From the NCBI GenBank assembly GCA_016786525.1, contig JAEUVW010000060.1, forward strand, positions 1 through 22,711: a stretch of DNA of 22,711 bases. Reading direction: 5' to 3'. The stretch comes from Chitinophagaceae bacterium. GTDB lineage: Bacteria; Bacteroidota; Bacteroidia; Chitinophagales; Chitinophagaceae. Positions 1 to 7,652 of this stretch are shown here, in pieces; positions within the stretch are counted from its first letter, which is position 1; the number at the start of each line of letters is the position of its first letter. The notes under the pieces are model-generated. The model did not search any database. It saw only the letters and a program-made list of their open reading frames with translations, and was not told the origin of the DNA. Made by a program: the position numbers and the translations under genes.

Positions 1-413
1 AAGTGAACAAAGTAAGCGGTTCCGTTCCTTTGACAGAAGCGGAACTCGTTGTGAGCGGCGGCCGCGGTCTGAAAGGTCCGGAAAACTGGGGGGTCATCGA
101 AGAGCTGGCCGCTACCATCGGCGCAGCCACTGCCTGCTCCCGCCCGGTTGCCGACTCCCACTGGCGCCCGCATCATGAGCACGTAGGCCAGACCGGCGGC
201 ACCATCCGCCCCAACCTGTATGTGGCCATCGGTATCTCCGGCGCCATACAGCACCTGGCCGGTGTGAACGGTTCCAAAACCATCGTCGTAATCAATAAGG
301 ACCCTGAGGCGCCATTCTTCAAAGCAGCAGACTATGGTGTAGTCGGCGATGCGCTTGAAGTAACACCGAAGCTGAACGAAGCCTTCAAACGCTTCAAAGC
401 CAGCCAGAACTAG
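1..413 (+). CDS. etfA: electron transfer flavoprotein alpha subunit, C-terminal part
   Basis: This is the C-terminal FAD-binding half of EtfA, which with EtfB carries electrons from acyl-CoA dehydrogenases and related flavoenzymes toward the quinone pool. The visible 136 residues contain the family landmarks in order: a GGRGLKG loop, a SRPVAD stretch, VGQTGGTIRPNLY, GISGAIQHLAG (contacts the FAD), INKDPEAPFF and the ADYGVVGD end. The reading frame is open to the left edge, so the GTG at position 3 is only an internal codon and the true start lies upstream. EtfB is usually just upstream in this phylum, which cannot be checked here. A strong terminator follows the stop, so etfA ends its transcription unit. 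Confidence 0.95.
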   Translation, partial: VNKVSGSVPLTEAELVVSGGRGLKGPENWGVIEELAATIGAATACSRPVADSHWRPHHEHVGQTGGTIRPNLYVAIGISGAIQHLAGVNGSKTIVVINKDPEAPFFKAADYGVVGDALEVTPKLNEAFKRFKASQN

Positions 414-435
414 AGTTTACTTATCAGAAAAGAAA

Positions 436-470
436 AGGGCAATGCAGATCGCGTTGCCCTTTTTCGTTTT
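436..470 (+). terminator. Rho-independent terminator of etfA
   Basis: A 10-bp stem (436-445 with 451-460, one T-G wobble) closes a five-base loop AGATC and is followed by TTTTCGTTTT. It lies 23 nt after the etfA stop codon and separates etfA from the next gene. Confidence 0.85.
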
Positions 471-495
471 GGATCAAAGGCACTAAATTGCATCG

Positions 496-1632
496 GTGAA
501 AAAAGTTGCTGCTTTTATCCGTGCCTTGTTCAGCCATACGCTTTTCCTGATTAATATAGGGGTCGCGCTGTGGTTGCTGCTCTGTGAATATGCCTCCAAT
601 ACCAACCCTGCCGACCTGAAGTACATCGGTATCGTCAGCCTCAGCACCGCATTCGCCTTACTCTTCAATGCGCTCTTTATCCTGGTCTGGCTCTTTACCC
701 GCAAACGCTGGCGCAGCCTGCTTTCCGTACTGGTACTGAGCCTGTGCTATGACCTCATTTTGCCGGTCTGGGGCCTAAACTTTTTCAGCAGCAACCAGAT
801 GAAAGCCAAAGTAGACGGCCTGAAGATCATGAGCTGGAATGTGCATGGACTGGGTCTGTACGACAAGCCGGCAGATAAAAGCCGCCCGGAAAAAATGTTC
901 AGCCTGGTAGAGCAGCAGCAACCGGACCTGTTCTGCATGATCGAATTTTACACCAACACGGACGGCAGCAACAAAAAGGCCAGCCAGTATTTCAAAAAAG
1001 CAGGATACAAAGAGTACCGCTTTATGTACGACAATGACCTGGGTGCAAAGATCTACATTGGCAATGCCGTGTTTTCCAAATACCCTCTATCCAATTTTGA
1101 AGAGATCGCCATTGACCAGTACATCAAGATGATGCGCTGCGATGTGACCCTGCCCAACGATAAAAAAGTACGCCTCTTTGTCGTGCACCTGCAGTCCTTC
1201 CTGCTGGCGGATAAAGACAAGGCCTTTATCGAAGAAGTCAAAAGCAATACCGAAAAGCTGGAACAAAAACCGGGCTACTCGAAGACCTTTGCCGAAAAAA
1301 TGCACAATGCCTATCTCAAGCGCGCCCCGCAGGCAATCCTGGCCCGGGCGGAAATAGACAAAAGCCCCTACCCGGCCATCCTGTGCGCCGACCTGAACGA
1401 TGTGCCCTGCTCTTATACCTACACGACCATCAAAGGCAACCTGAAAGATGCTTTTGTCAAAAAAGGCAAGGGTTTGGGGCGTACCTACAACATGATCTCC
1501 CCTACGCTGCGGATCGACTATATTTTCTACGACGACAGCCTGCTGCACCTGATGGGCTACGAAAGCCTCAGCACGCCCGCGCTCTCCGACCACAACCCGG
1601 TCATCGCCAATTTCAGCCTGGTGAAACAGTAA
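496..1632 (+). CDS. membrane-anchored endonuclease/exonuclease/phosphatase family protein
   Basis: A 378-residue protein with an N-terminal membrane part and an EEP-fold domain. Three hydrophobic segments lie at about 12-30, 41-67 and 74-97. The EEP domain begins at about 109 and shows the expected metal and catalytic positions: SWNVHG (Asn115), Glu150 in CMIEFY, VVHLQS (His231), ADLND (Asp299, Asn301), RIDYIF (Asp341) and the terminal SDHNPV (Asp365, His366). The family includes nucleases, phosphodiesterases and sphingomyelinases, and the substrate cannot be told from sequence. Such membrane-tethered forms are common in Bacteroidota. The GTG start at 496 is chosen because an in-frame stop lies at 484-486, the only earlier codon that could start is an ATT, and no ATG fits. 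Confidence 0.85.
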   Translation: MKKVAAFIRALFSHTLFLINIGVALWLLLCEYASNTNPADLKYIGIVSLSTAFALLFNALFILVWLFTRKRWRSLLSVLVLSLCYDLILPVWGLNFFSSNQMKAKVDGLKIMSWNVHGLGLYDKPADKSRPEKMFSLVEQQQPDLFCMIEFYTNTDGSNKKASQYFKKAGYKEYRFMYDNDLGAKIYIGNAVFSKYPLSNFEEIAIDQYIKMMRCDVTLPNDKKVRLFVVHLQSFLLADKDKAFIEEVKSNTEKLEQKPGYSKTFAEKMHNAYLKRAPQAILARAEIDKSPYPAILCADLNDVPCSYTYTTIKGNLKDAFVKKGKGLGRTYNMISPTLRIDYIFYDDSLLHLMGYESLSTPALSDHNPVIANFSLVKQ

Positions 1633-1666
1633 ACCGGATTGTTCATATATTTTATTTTATAGGAGT

Positions 1667-1674
1667 TATATTTG
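1667..1674 (+). promoter_or_regulatory. possible -7 promoter box for the DFDPG-repeat gene
   Basis: TATATTTG fits the Bacteroidota -7 consensus TAnnTTTG. The nearest upstream TTG (1639-1641) is 25 nt away, longer than the usual 19-21, so the -33 box is weak. If real, transcription would start at about 1680, after the ATG at 1676, which favours the ATG at 1694. Confidence 0.4.
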
Positions 1675-1693
1675 AATGACCAAATCCCTGGCT

Positions 1694-3391
1694 ATGAAAA
1701 AACTGATCGTATTAGTAGCGATAGTACAGGCGTCGCTTTTTGTGCAGGCACAAACCCCGGCTTTTGAGTGGGCCAGGGCCTGGCAGGTATACAGTCCTTT
1801 TTACGGAAACTCATCCATGCAGGTAGACCGGGAAGGAAATGTTCTTGCTACAGGAGGATTCCTGAAAACCGTAGACTTTGATCCCGGCCCGGCTGTCTTA
1901 AATTTCAGTGCCAGCGCCAGTATCCCGGGCGACAGTTTCGATGCGTTTGTCTTTAAAGTCAATGATAAAGGAGCACTTTTGTGGGCCAGGGCGTTTGGCG
2001 GCAAAATGGATGATATGGGATACTCCATCGATATCGACCAGGAAGGAAATGTATATACCGTTGGTTATTTTAATGACACCGTAGATATGGACCCGGGGCC
2101 GGGCATTTTTACGCTGGTTGCGGTAAACGGCCCGGCAATGTTCCTCCACAAACTGGATAAAGACGGCAATTTTATCTGGGCAAAAAGTATTGAAGGAAAA
2201 AGCAATCGTTTGATCGATATTGGTGCGGACGGCTACCTGTACCTGAGTGGCAATTTTTATGACACAACAGACTTTGACCCTGGGCCGGGTACTTTTACCC
2301 TCAATGGTGCAGGCAGCTATATGCTTAAATTAGACCTTGACGGCAATTTTGTCTGGGCAAAAAAAACAACCAATGAAAAGGGCCATCTGGTCACTTCTTT
2401 AAAAAGCAGGAACCGGGACTTTTTCCTGGCAGGAGAATTGATCGGCACCTCGGATTTTGATCCGGATACAGGAACATACGTCTTATCAGGCTACGGTACG
2501 CATATTACCAAATTCGATGATTCGGGAAAATTCATCTGGAACAGGTTTTTCCCGCGCAGCATAGTACCGGGAAGCGGCGCACAGGTGTCCTTCCTGGGAA
2601 CAGACTCCTTAAAGAATCTGTATGCAGCAGGAAGTCTTTATGGGAGCATCGATTTTGACCCCGGGGCGGATAGTTTCAGGCTCAGCTCAAACATCTACGG
2701 AGACATATTTGTACTCAAACTGGATAGTAACGGCAATTTTATCTGGGCGAAAAAAATAGGCGGAGCGCTTACGGAAACCCGTGCCAGTATGTATGTGGAC
2801 AGCGCAGGTAATTCCTATATCAGTGGTGAGTTTGAGGGTAGCGCGGACTTTGATCCCGATCCCGTTGCGGAATACATCCTGAAGAGTTTCGGATTTTATG
2901 ACATCTTCCTCCTCAAGCTGGACCCTGAAGGGAAGTTTGTATGGGCTAAAAGCGTAGGAGGGCCGAAAAACAATATTGCTATCAATATCAAAACAGGACC
3001 TGATGGCTGTATCTATCACTCCGGTATGTTTAGTGAAGAAATTTACTTTGATCAGAAAGGAAAGGACGGCTTGTATGATCCCGGAGGGAACGGCAATCTT
3101 TTCATCCATAAAATGAACTTTAACCCTGCAGCTATTGGTGCTTCACCCGAAAGGAACAGATTTGCCATTTACCCCAATCCTTTGCAAGACCAATTCTATA
3201 TAGACTTTGGAACAACACCCTACCGCGGTCACCAGGTCATGGTCGTCAACCAGTTGGGACAAACAGTGTTCCGCGACGACAGGATCAGCAGCAATCGCTT
3301 CGATCTGAAAAACATAACACCAGGACTCTACAGGGTGATCGTCCTGAAAGAGGATGTCCCTGTTTTTACACAGAATATCGTGAAGCAATAA
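1694..3391 (+). CDS. secreted DFDPG-repeat (beta-propeller-like) protein with T9SS sorting domain
   Basis: A secreted protein of 565 residues from the chosen start. A signal peptide (MKKLIVL, hydrophobic core, cut near VQAQ) leads into seven repeats of roughly 60-70 residues. Each repeat carries a D-F/M-D-P-G-P-like motif, and most also carry KLD-x-x-GNF-x-WAK; the motifs sit near nt 1872, 2086, 2271, 2454, 2652, 2847 and a degenerate one at 3046. Regular spacing suggests a seven-bladed beta-propeller of the SBBP kind, which is an inference. The last ~80 residues (IYPNPLQDQF to NIVKQ) form a type A T9SS C-terminal sorting domain, so the protein is probably exported and surface-attached or released. 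The ATG at 1676 would add six residues. Ligand or role unknown. Confidence 0.85.
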   Translation: MKKLIVLVAIVQASLFVQAQTPAFEWARAWQVYSPFYGNSSMQVDREGNVLATGGFLKTVDFDPGPAVLNFSASASIPGDSFDAFVFKVNDKGALLWARAFGGKMDDMGYSIDIDQEGNVYTVGYFNDTVDMDPGPGIFTLVAVNGPAMFLHKLDKDGNFIWAKSIEGKSNRLIDIGADGYLYLSGNFYDTTDFDPGPGTFTLNGAGSYMLKLDLDGNFVWAKKTTNEKGHLVTSLKSRNRDFFLAGELIGTSDFDPDTGTYVLSGYGTHITKFDDSGKFIWNRFFPRSIVPGSGAQVSFLGTDSLKNLYAAGSLYGSIDFDPGADSFRLSSNIYGDIFVLKLDSNGNFIWAKKIGGALTETRASMYVDSAGNSYISGEFEGSADFDPDPVAEYILKSFGFYDIFLLKLDPEGKFVWAKSVGGPKNNIAINIKTGPDGCIYHSGMFSEEIYFDQKGKDGLYDPGGNGNLFIHKMNFNPAAIGASPERNRFAIYPNPLQDQFYIDFGTTPYRGHQVMVVNQLGQTVFRDDRISSNRFDLKNITPGLYRVIVLKEDVPVFTQNIVKQ

Positions 3392-3417
3392 AAAAGACCT
3401 GTTTACAACAGGCCTTT
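3392..3417 (-). terminator. alaS terminator, hairpin enclosing the alaS stop codon
   Basis: The core stem CCTGTT/AACAGG (3398-3403 with 3407-3412) extends past one mismatch to 3393/3417. Read on the minus strand it ends in a run of six T. The alaS TAA (3403-3405) lies at the top of the hairpin. The same hairpin begins directly after the stop of the converging plus-strand gene, but that side has only a weak T tract. Confidence 0.7.
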
Positions 3418-6012
3418 CACAACTTCGATTACTTGATGCAGCTGGCCTGCTTCCTGCCCGCCTGCGGTAGCCATTGTTTTCTGCCCACCGCCGCCGCCTT
3501 TGATCAGCGGTGCAATATGTTGTTTGATGATCTTTGACGCATCCAGGTCTTTCGCTGCTGCAAGCGCATCGTCTACCATCACCAGCACCTGTGCTTTACC
3601 CTCTGTAACAGCCGTCAGCACGACCAGGTAATGGCTCAGCAAAGGTTTCAGCTGGGCGCCCAGTTTGCGCAAGGCCTCTGCAGAAGACACTTCTACGGGC
3701 AGGCCCAGGAAATGCACTTCATTGATTGCGACCGTTTGTGCTGCCAGCGTCTTCGCCAGTTGCGCCAGCTCCTTATTTTCCAAAGCCTCCAGTTTTTTCT
3801 CCAGGCTGTTTTTATCTTCCAACAATTTCTCAATCGCCTTGAAGGGGTCTTTCGCTTTCAGCAGTTCAGCGATCTGCTTGTGCTGGTTCAGCCGATCGGT
3901 AAAGTAGCGCATGGCTGCACCGCCAGTTAAGGCCTCGATCCGGCGTACACCGGCAGCCACTGCAGATTCAGAGGTGATCGTAAACACCCCGATCATACCG
4001 GTATGGCCTACGTGGGTACCGCCGCACAGCTCGATGGAATAGTTCGGATCAATGGTCACGACCCTTACCGTATCGCCGTATTTTTCGCCAAACAAGGCCA
4101 TTGCACCCAGTTTCATCGCTTCTTCCTTGGGTAGTTCGCGGATCACTACCGGTATATTTTCGCGGATCTTTTCGTTCACGAGTTGCTCTACTTTCCTGAT
4201 CTCTTCTTCGCTCATTTTGCTGAAATGAGAAAAGTCGAAGCGCAGTACTTCAGGATTCACCAGTGAGCCTTTTTGTGCCACATGCGTACCCAATACCTGG
4301 CGCAGGGCCGCATGCATCAGGTGCGTAGCGGTGTGGTTGTAGGTCGTCGCAATACGCTGCTCCCAATCCACTTTAGCCGTCACCGGCCCGCTCATGTCTT
4401 CGGGGATCGTATCGGCAAAATGAATGATCAGGTCATTCTCTTTTTTCGTATCTGTAATCGCCAATTGTTCATTATTCATTATTAACTGGCCTTTATCGCC
4501 CACCTGTCCCCCGCTCTCCGCATAGAAAGGAGTGGTCTCCAGCACGATCTGGAACTGCTCTTTGCCTTTTGCCTTTACCTTGCGGTAGCGGGCTACTTTG
4601 GTTTCGACGAGCAGATCGTCGTAGCCTATAAAATTTGTTTTCGGCACTTCATTGACGATCACCCAGTCTTCGGTATCGATTGCAGTAGCCGCACGGGAGC
4701 GGTCTTTCTGCTGCTTCATTTCGGATTCGAAGGCTGCTTCATCTACACTCAGTTTGTTTTCTGATGCAATGAGGCGGGTCAGGTCGATGGGGAAACCATA
4801 GGTGTCATACAACTCAAACGCTTCCTTCCCGTTGATGGTCGCATCAGACTGGCGGATGATCTCGTCCATTTTTTTCAAGCCCTTTTCCAGGGTTCTGAGG
4901 AAGGCTTCTTCCTCTTCGCGGATCACACGGCCAACGAAGTCCTCCTGCTTTTTCAGTTCGGGGAAAGCTGTTTCAAACTGCGTGGCAATCACCGGCAGCA
5001 ACTGGTGCAGCAAAGGCTGTTTGTAGTCGAGGTACGAATAATAATACCGTACTGCACGACGCAGGATACGGCGGATCACATAACCGGCACCGGTATTGGA
5101 AGGCAATTGCCCGTCTGCAATGGTAAAGGCAATGGCGCGGATATGATCGCTCAATACCCGGAAGGCAATGGCTTCCTTGCTGTCGCTGTAATCGTATTTC
5201 CTGCCGGTGATGGTTTCTATAGCGGCAATGGTACCACTGAATACATCGGTATCATAGTTGCTTTGCTTACCCTGCAGCACCCGCACCAGGCGCTCAAAAC
5301 CCATGCCCGTATCGACATGCTGGCTGGGCAGGGTCTGCAGGCTGCCGTCTTTCAGGCGATTAAACTGCATGAATACATTGTTCCAGATCTCGATCACCTG
5401 GGGATGATCGGCATTCACCAAAGAAGCACCTGCCGTTTGTGCGCGCTCTGTATCAGGGCGGCAGTCTACGTGGATCTCCGAACAGGGGCCACAGGGGCCG
5501 GTATCGCCCATTTCCCAGAAATTGTCTTTTTTATTGCCCCTCAGGATGCGGTCTTCGGCAATGTAGTTTTTCCATTCATTGTACGCTTCTTCGTCAAAAG
5601 GCAGGCCTTCTTTTTCATCTCCTTCAAATACCGTTACATACAGGCGGTCTTTGTCCAGCTTGTACACTTCGGTAAGCAGTTCCCAGCTCCAGGCAATGGC
5701 TTCTTTCTTGAAATAATCGCCGAAGCTCCAGTTACCCAGCATTTCGAACATGGTGTGGTGATAGGTATCTACGCCTACCTCTTCCAGGTCGTTGTGCTTG
5801 CCGCTCACGCGCAGGCATTTTTGTGTGTCCGCGATACGCTTGTGCGGGGCAGGCTTATTGCCCAGGAAATAATCCTTGAACGGCGCCATGCCGGAGTTGA
5901 TAAACAAAAGGGTCGGGTCGTTCTTCACGACAATCGGAGCCGAAGGCACGATGGTATGGCCTTTCGACTGGAAAAAATCAAGGAATTGCTGCCGTATTGC
6001 TGATGCTGTCAT
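3403..6012 (-). CDS. alaS: alanyl-tRNA synthetase
   Basis: AlaRS charges tRNA-Ala and edits mischarged Ser/Gly. At 869 residues it has the full bacterial length. The class II core is seen in motif 1 (LLFINSGMAPFKDYF, ~36-50), motif 2 (GNWSFGDYFKKEAI, ~93-106) and motif 3 (HVDTGMGFERL, ~232-242). The editing domain carries the zinc/editing residues HTATH (His560, His564) and CGGTH (Cys663, His667). The C-Ala domain ends with the glycine-rich GGGGGQKTMATAGG (839-852). A short AT-rich patch at residues ~508-519 resembles a dispersed repeat (separate entry). It is a single-gene unit with a likely promoter at 6032-6039 and its own terminator. The start MTASAIRQQFLDFF matches the family N-terminus. 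Confidence 0.98.
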   Translation of the reverse strand: MTASAIRQQFLDFFQSKGHTIVPSAPIVVKNDPTLLFINSGMAPFKDYFLGNKPAPHKRIADTQKCLRVSGKHNDLEEVGVDTYHHTMFEMLGNWSFGDYFKKEAIAWSWELLTEVYKLDKDRLYVTVFEGDEKEGLPFDEEAYNEWKNYIAEDRILRGNKKDNFWEMGDTGPCGPCSEIHVDCRPDTERAQTAGASLVNADHPQVIEIWNNVFMQFNRLKDGSLQTLPSQHVDTGMGFERLVRVLQGKQSNYDTDVFSGTIAAIETITGRKYDYSDSKEAIAFRVLSDHIRAIAFTIADGQLPSNTGAGYVIRRILRRAVRYYYSYLDYKQPLLHQLLPVIATQFETAFPELKKQEDFVGRVIREEEEAFLRTLEKGLKKMDEIIRQSDATINGKEAFELYDTYGFPIDLTRLIASENKLSVDEAAFESEMKQQKDRSRAATAIDTEDWVIVNEVPKTNFIGYDDLLVETKVARYRKVKAKGKEQFQIVLETTPFYAESGGQVGDKGQLIMNNEQLAITDTKKENDLIIHFADTIPEDMSGPVTAKVDWEQRIATTYNHTATHLMHAALRQVLGTHVAQKGSLVNPEVLRFDFSHFSKMSEEEIRKVEQLVNEKIRENIPVVIRELPKEEAMKLGAMALFGEKYGDTVRVVTIDPNYSIELCGGTHVGHTGMIGVFTITSESAVAAGVRRIEALTGGAAMRYFTDRLNQHKQIAELLKAKDPFKAIEKLLEDKNSLEKKLEALENKELAQLAKTLAAQTVAINEVHFLGLPVEVSSAEALRKLGAQLKPLLSHYLVVLTAVTEGKAQVLVMVDDALAAAKDLDASKIIKQHIAPLIKGGGGGQKTMATAGGQEAGQLHQVIEVVKGLL
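4461..4488 (-). repeat. dispersed-repeat-like patch inside alaS
   Basis: On the minus strand this AT-rich stretch reads as AATAATGAATAATGAACAA-type sequence and encodes the peptide MNNEQL. In my recollection, near-identical runs are common as small interspersed repeats in genomes of Bacteroidota and some cyanobacteria, usually between genes. Here it stays in frame within the linker after the GGQVGDKG motif of the editing domain. Only one copy is in the window, so its repeat nature rests on memory and composition. Confidence 0.4.
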
Positions 6013-6031
6013 TGTACTGAAAAATAGGGCG

Positions 6032-6039
6032 CGAAGATA
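6032..6039 (-). promoter_or_regulatory. possible -7 promoter box of alaS
   Basis: On the minus strand the box reads TATCTTCG, one mismatch from TAnnTTTG, about 20 nt before the alaS ATG. No clear TTG is seen at -33. The same TATCTTCG box occurs upstream of dxr, and TATCTTTG upstream of the reductase gene. Confidence 0.4.
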
Positions 6040-6070
6040 CTTGATGATTTTGGATTTATGGGCTCTGCTT

Positions 6071-6103
6071 AAACCTATAAGGTTTTGAAAACCTTATAGG
6101 TTT
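6071..6103. repeat. 33-bp perfect palindromic repeat, copy 1
   Basis: Two perfect 16-bp arms (AAACCTATAAGGTTTT and its complement) flank a single central G. It lies between the rseP terminator and the alaS promoter. A second copy at 20104-20136 differs by one base in each arm, and the two changes compensate each other. There is no T tract, so it is not an ordinary terminator. Confidence 0.85.
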
Positions 6104-6183
6104 TATAGCCCCAAGAAAAGAAAGCTGCAGACGGTGCGACGCCTGAACAGCTGAAGAACCCGGCCGTAGCCGGCTCCAAACAA

Positions 6184-6212
6184 AAAAGCTATCCTTGTAA
6201 AGGATAGCTTTT
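6184..6212 (-). terminator. terminator of the dxr-rseP unit
   Basis: A perfect 10-bp stem AGCTATCCTT/AAGGATAGCT (6187-6196 with 6200-6209), extended by A-T pairs, has the three-base loop GTA. It is followed on the minus strand by six T. It begins 20 nt after the rseP stop. Confidence 0.85.
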
Positions 6213-6231
6213 CGATAACGGAGAATACGTT

Positions 6232-7617
6232 TTATTTCTTAAACGCCCTGAAGATGTCCAAGCCGTTGGCATACAGCATCAGGCCGAGCAACAGCACCAG
6301 GCCCACTGTAGTGGCTACTTCCATCACTTTATCATTCACTTTACGGCCGGTGATCATTTCCCAGAGCAGGAAGATCACATAGCCACCGTCGAGCCCGGGA
6401 ATGGGCAGCAGGTTCATAAAGGCCAGGATAATGGAAATAAACGCGGTGAGGTCCCAGAACGAAGACCAGCTGAACTCCCCGGGGAAAATCTTCGCAAAGC
6501 TGGCAATACCGCCCAGGTTGTCGTTCAGCTTTACATCCTTGGAGGTAAACAGCAGTTTGAATTGTGCTACGTAAAAGCTGAATTTCTCGCCGGTATAAGT
6601 CACGCCACGGGCGATCGCCGGGAAGAAGCCGTATTTGATGGTTTTGATCTCGAAATAATCGGCTTCTGTTTTCAGGCCGATACCCAGTTTGCGCACTGCG
6701 GGAATTTCACCGTTCAGGCTGCGGGTTTGCCCGTCTTTGCCCACCACGGTCAGCTGCAGGGGGCTGCCGGCTTTACTGTTGTCCAGCACGGATTTAAATT
6801 CGCTGAAATACTGAATGGGCGTATTGTTCACACCGATCACGCTGTCTCCTTCCTTCAGGCCCATTTTTGCGGCCACCGAATTGTCGCCCACAGACATCAC
6901 CACGAAGGGATAACGCAGCATTATGATCTGTGCTTTCCTGTTTTTCAGCATATGACTGGAAGCGGCATCGCCGGTAGCGATGGCCAGCTGCTGCCCGTCG
7001 CGCAGTACATTGACCGTTTTAATTTTGTTCAGCATCAGGTCGGAATTGATATCCTGCAGGGTCATGTCTGTTTTGCCGTCTACATTCAGGATCATATCGC
7101 CGTTGCGGAAGCCGATAGCCTGCGCATTGCTGTCGGCCTGGATGCCATATTTTGCATTTTGTACCGGGATGTACGATTCGCCCCAGTAGGCCATCATACC
7201 GGTATAGATAATAATAGCCACCAGTACGTTGACAATGATACCGCCCAGCATAATGAACAAACGCTGGTAAGGCTTTTTGGAACGGTACTCCCAGGGCTCC
7301 GGGGGCTTGGCCAGTTGCTCTTTGTCCATGCTCTCATCCACCATACCGGATATCTTTACATAGCCGCCCAGCGGAAACCAGCCGATACCATAGGTTGTAT
7401 CTCCCTTCGTTTTTTTGAACAGGGAGAAATTCAGCAGGTTGCCAAAGGGAAACAGGAAATCGAAAAAGAGGTAAAACTTTTCTACGCGGGTCTTGAACAG
7501 TTTGGCAAAAAAGAAATGGCCGAATTCGTGAAGGATAATGAGCAGCGACAAGGCGACGAAGAGCTGAAGGCCTTTAACCTGCCATTCCGCCATCAATAAT
7601 ATGGTGTTCAGTTGCAT
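6232..7617 (-). CDS. rseP: RseP-family site-2 zinc metalloprotease
   Basis: An inner-membrane M50 protease that cuts transmembrane substrates; in E. coli RseP releases sigma-E from RseA and clears signal peptides. The 461 residues show HEFGH at 30-34 in the first membrane segment, a second segment near 120-143, two PDZ-like domains (about 150-225 and 235-305), and the second catalytic motif NLLPIPGLDGG at 402-412 with metal ligand Asp410. A last hydrophobic segment lies at ~436-450. The length is typical for the family. It lies 35 nt downstream of dxr on the same strand, a pairing common in bacteria, and the two are probably co-transcribed. The native substrate in this organism is unknown. 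Confidence 0.95.
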   Translation of the reverse strand: MQLNTILLMAEWQVKGLQLFVALSLLIILHEFGHFFFAKLFKTRVEKFYLFFDFLFPFGNLLNFSLFKKTKGDTTYGIGWFPLGGYVKISGMVDESMDKEQLAKPPEPWEYRSKKPYQRLFIMLGGIIVNVLVAIIIYTGMMAYWGESYIPVQNAKYGIQADSNAQAIGFRNGDMILNVDGKTDMTLQDINSDLMLNKIKTVNVLRDGQQLAIATGDAASSHMLKNRKAQIIMLRYPFVVMSVGDNSVAAKMGLKEGDSVIGVNNTPIQYFSEFKSVLDNSKAGSPLQLTVVGKDGQTRSLNGEIPAVRKLGIGLKTEADYFEIKTIKYGFFPAIARGVTYTGEKFSFYVAQFKLLFTSKDVKLNDNLGGIASFAKIFPGEFSWSSFWDLTAFISIILAFMNLLPIPGLDGGYVIFLLWEMITGRKVNDKVMEVATTVGLVLLLGLMLYANGLDIFRAFKK

Positions 7618-7652
7618 GAAGTGTTTTTATCGTTTGTTTGTTTAATATCGTT

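Noticed and set aside
5005..6003. Long plus-strand ORF of 332 codons antisense to alaS
   Set aside because: It lies wholly opposite the unmistakable alaS gene, has no recognisable domain, and its composition follows from alaS codon use. The same holds for the long antisense frames at 6562-7599 (rseP), 7638-8702 (dxr), 9383-10453 (reductase) and 15410-16426 (helicase).
6061..6110. The 33-bp palindrome as a Rho-independent terminator
   Set aside because: There is no T tract on either side, and rseP already has a strong terminator at 6184-6212.
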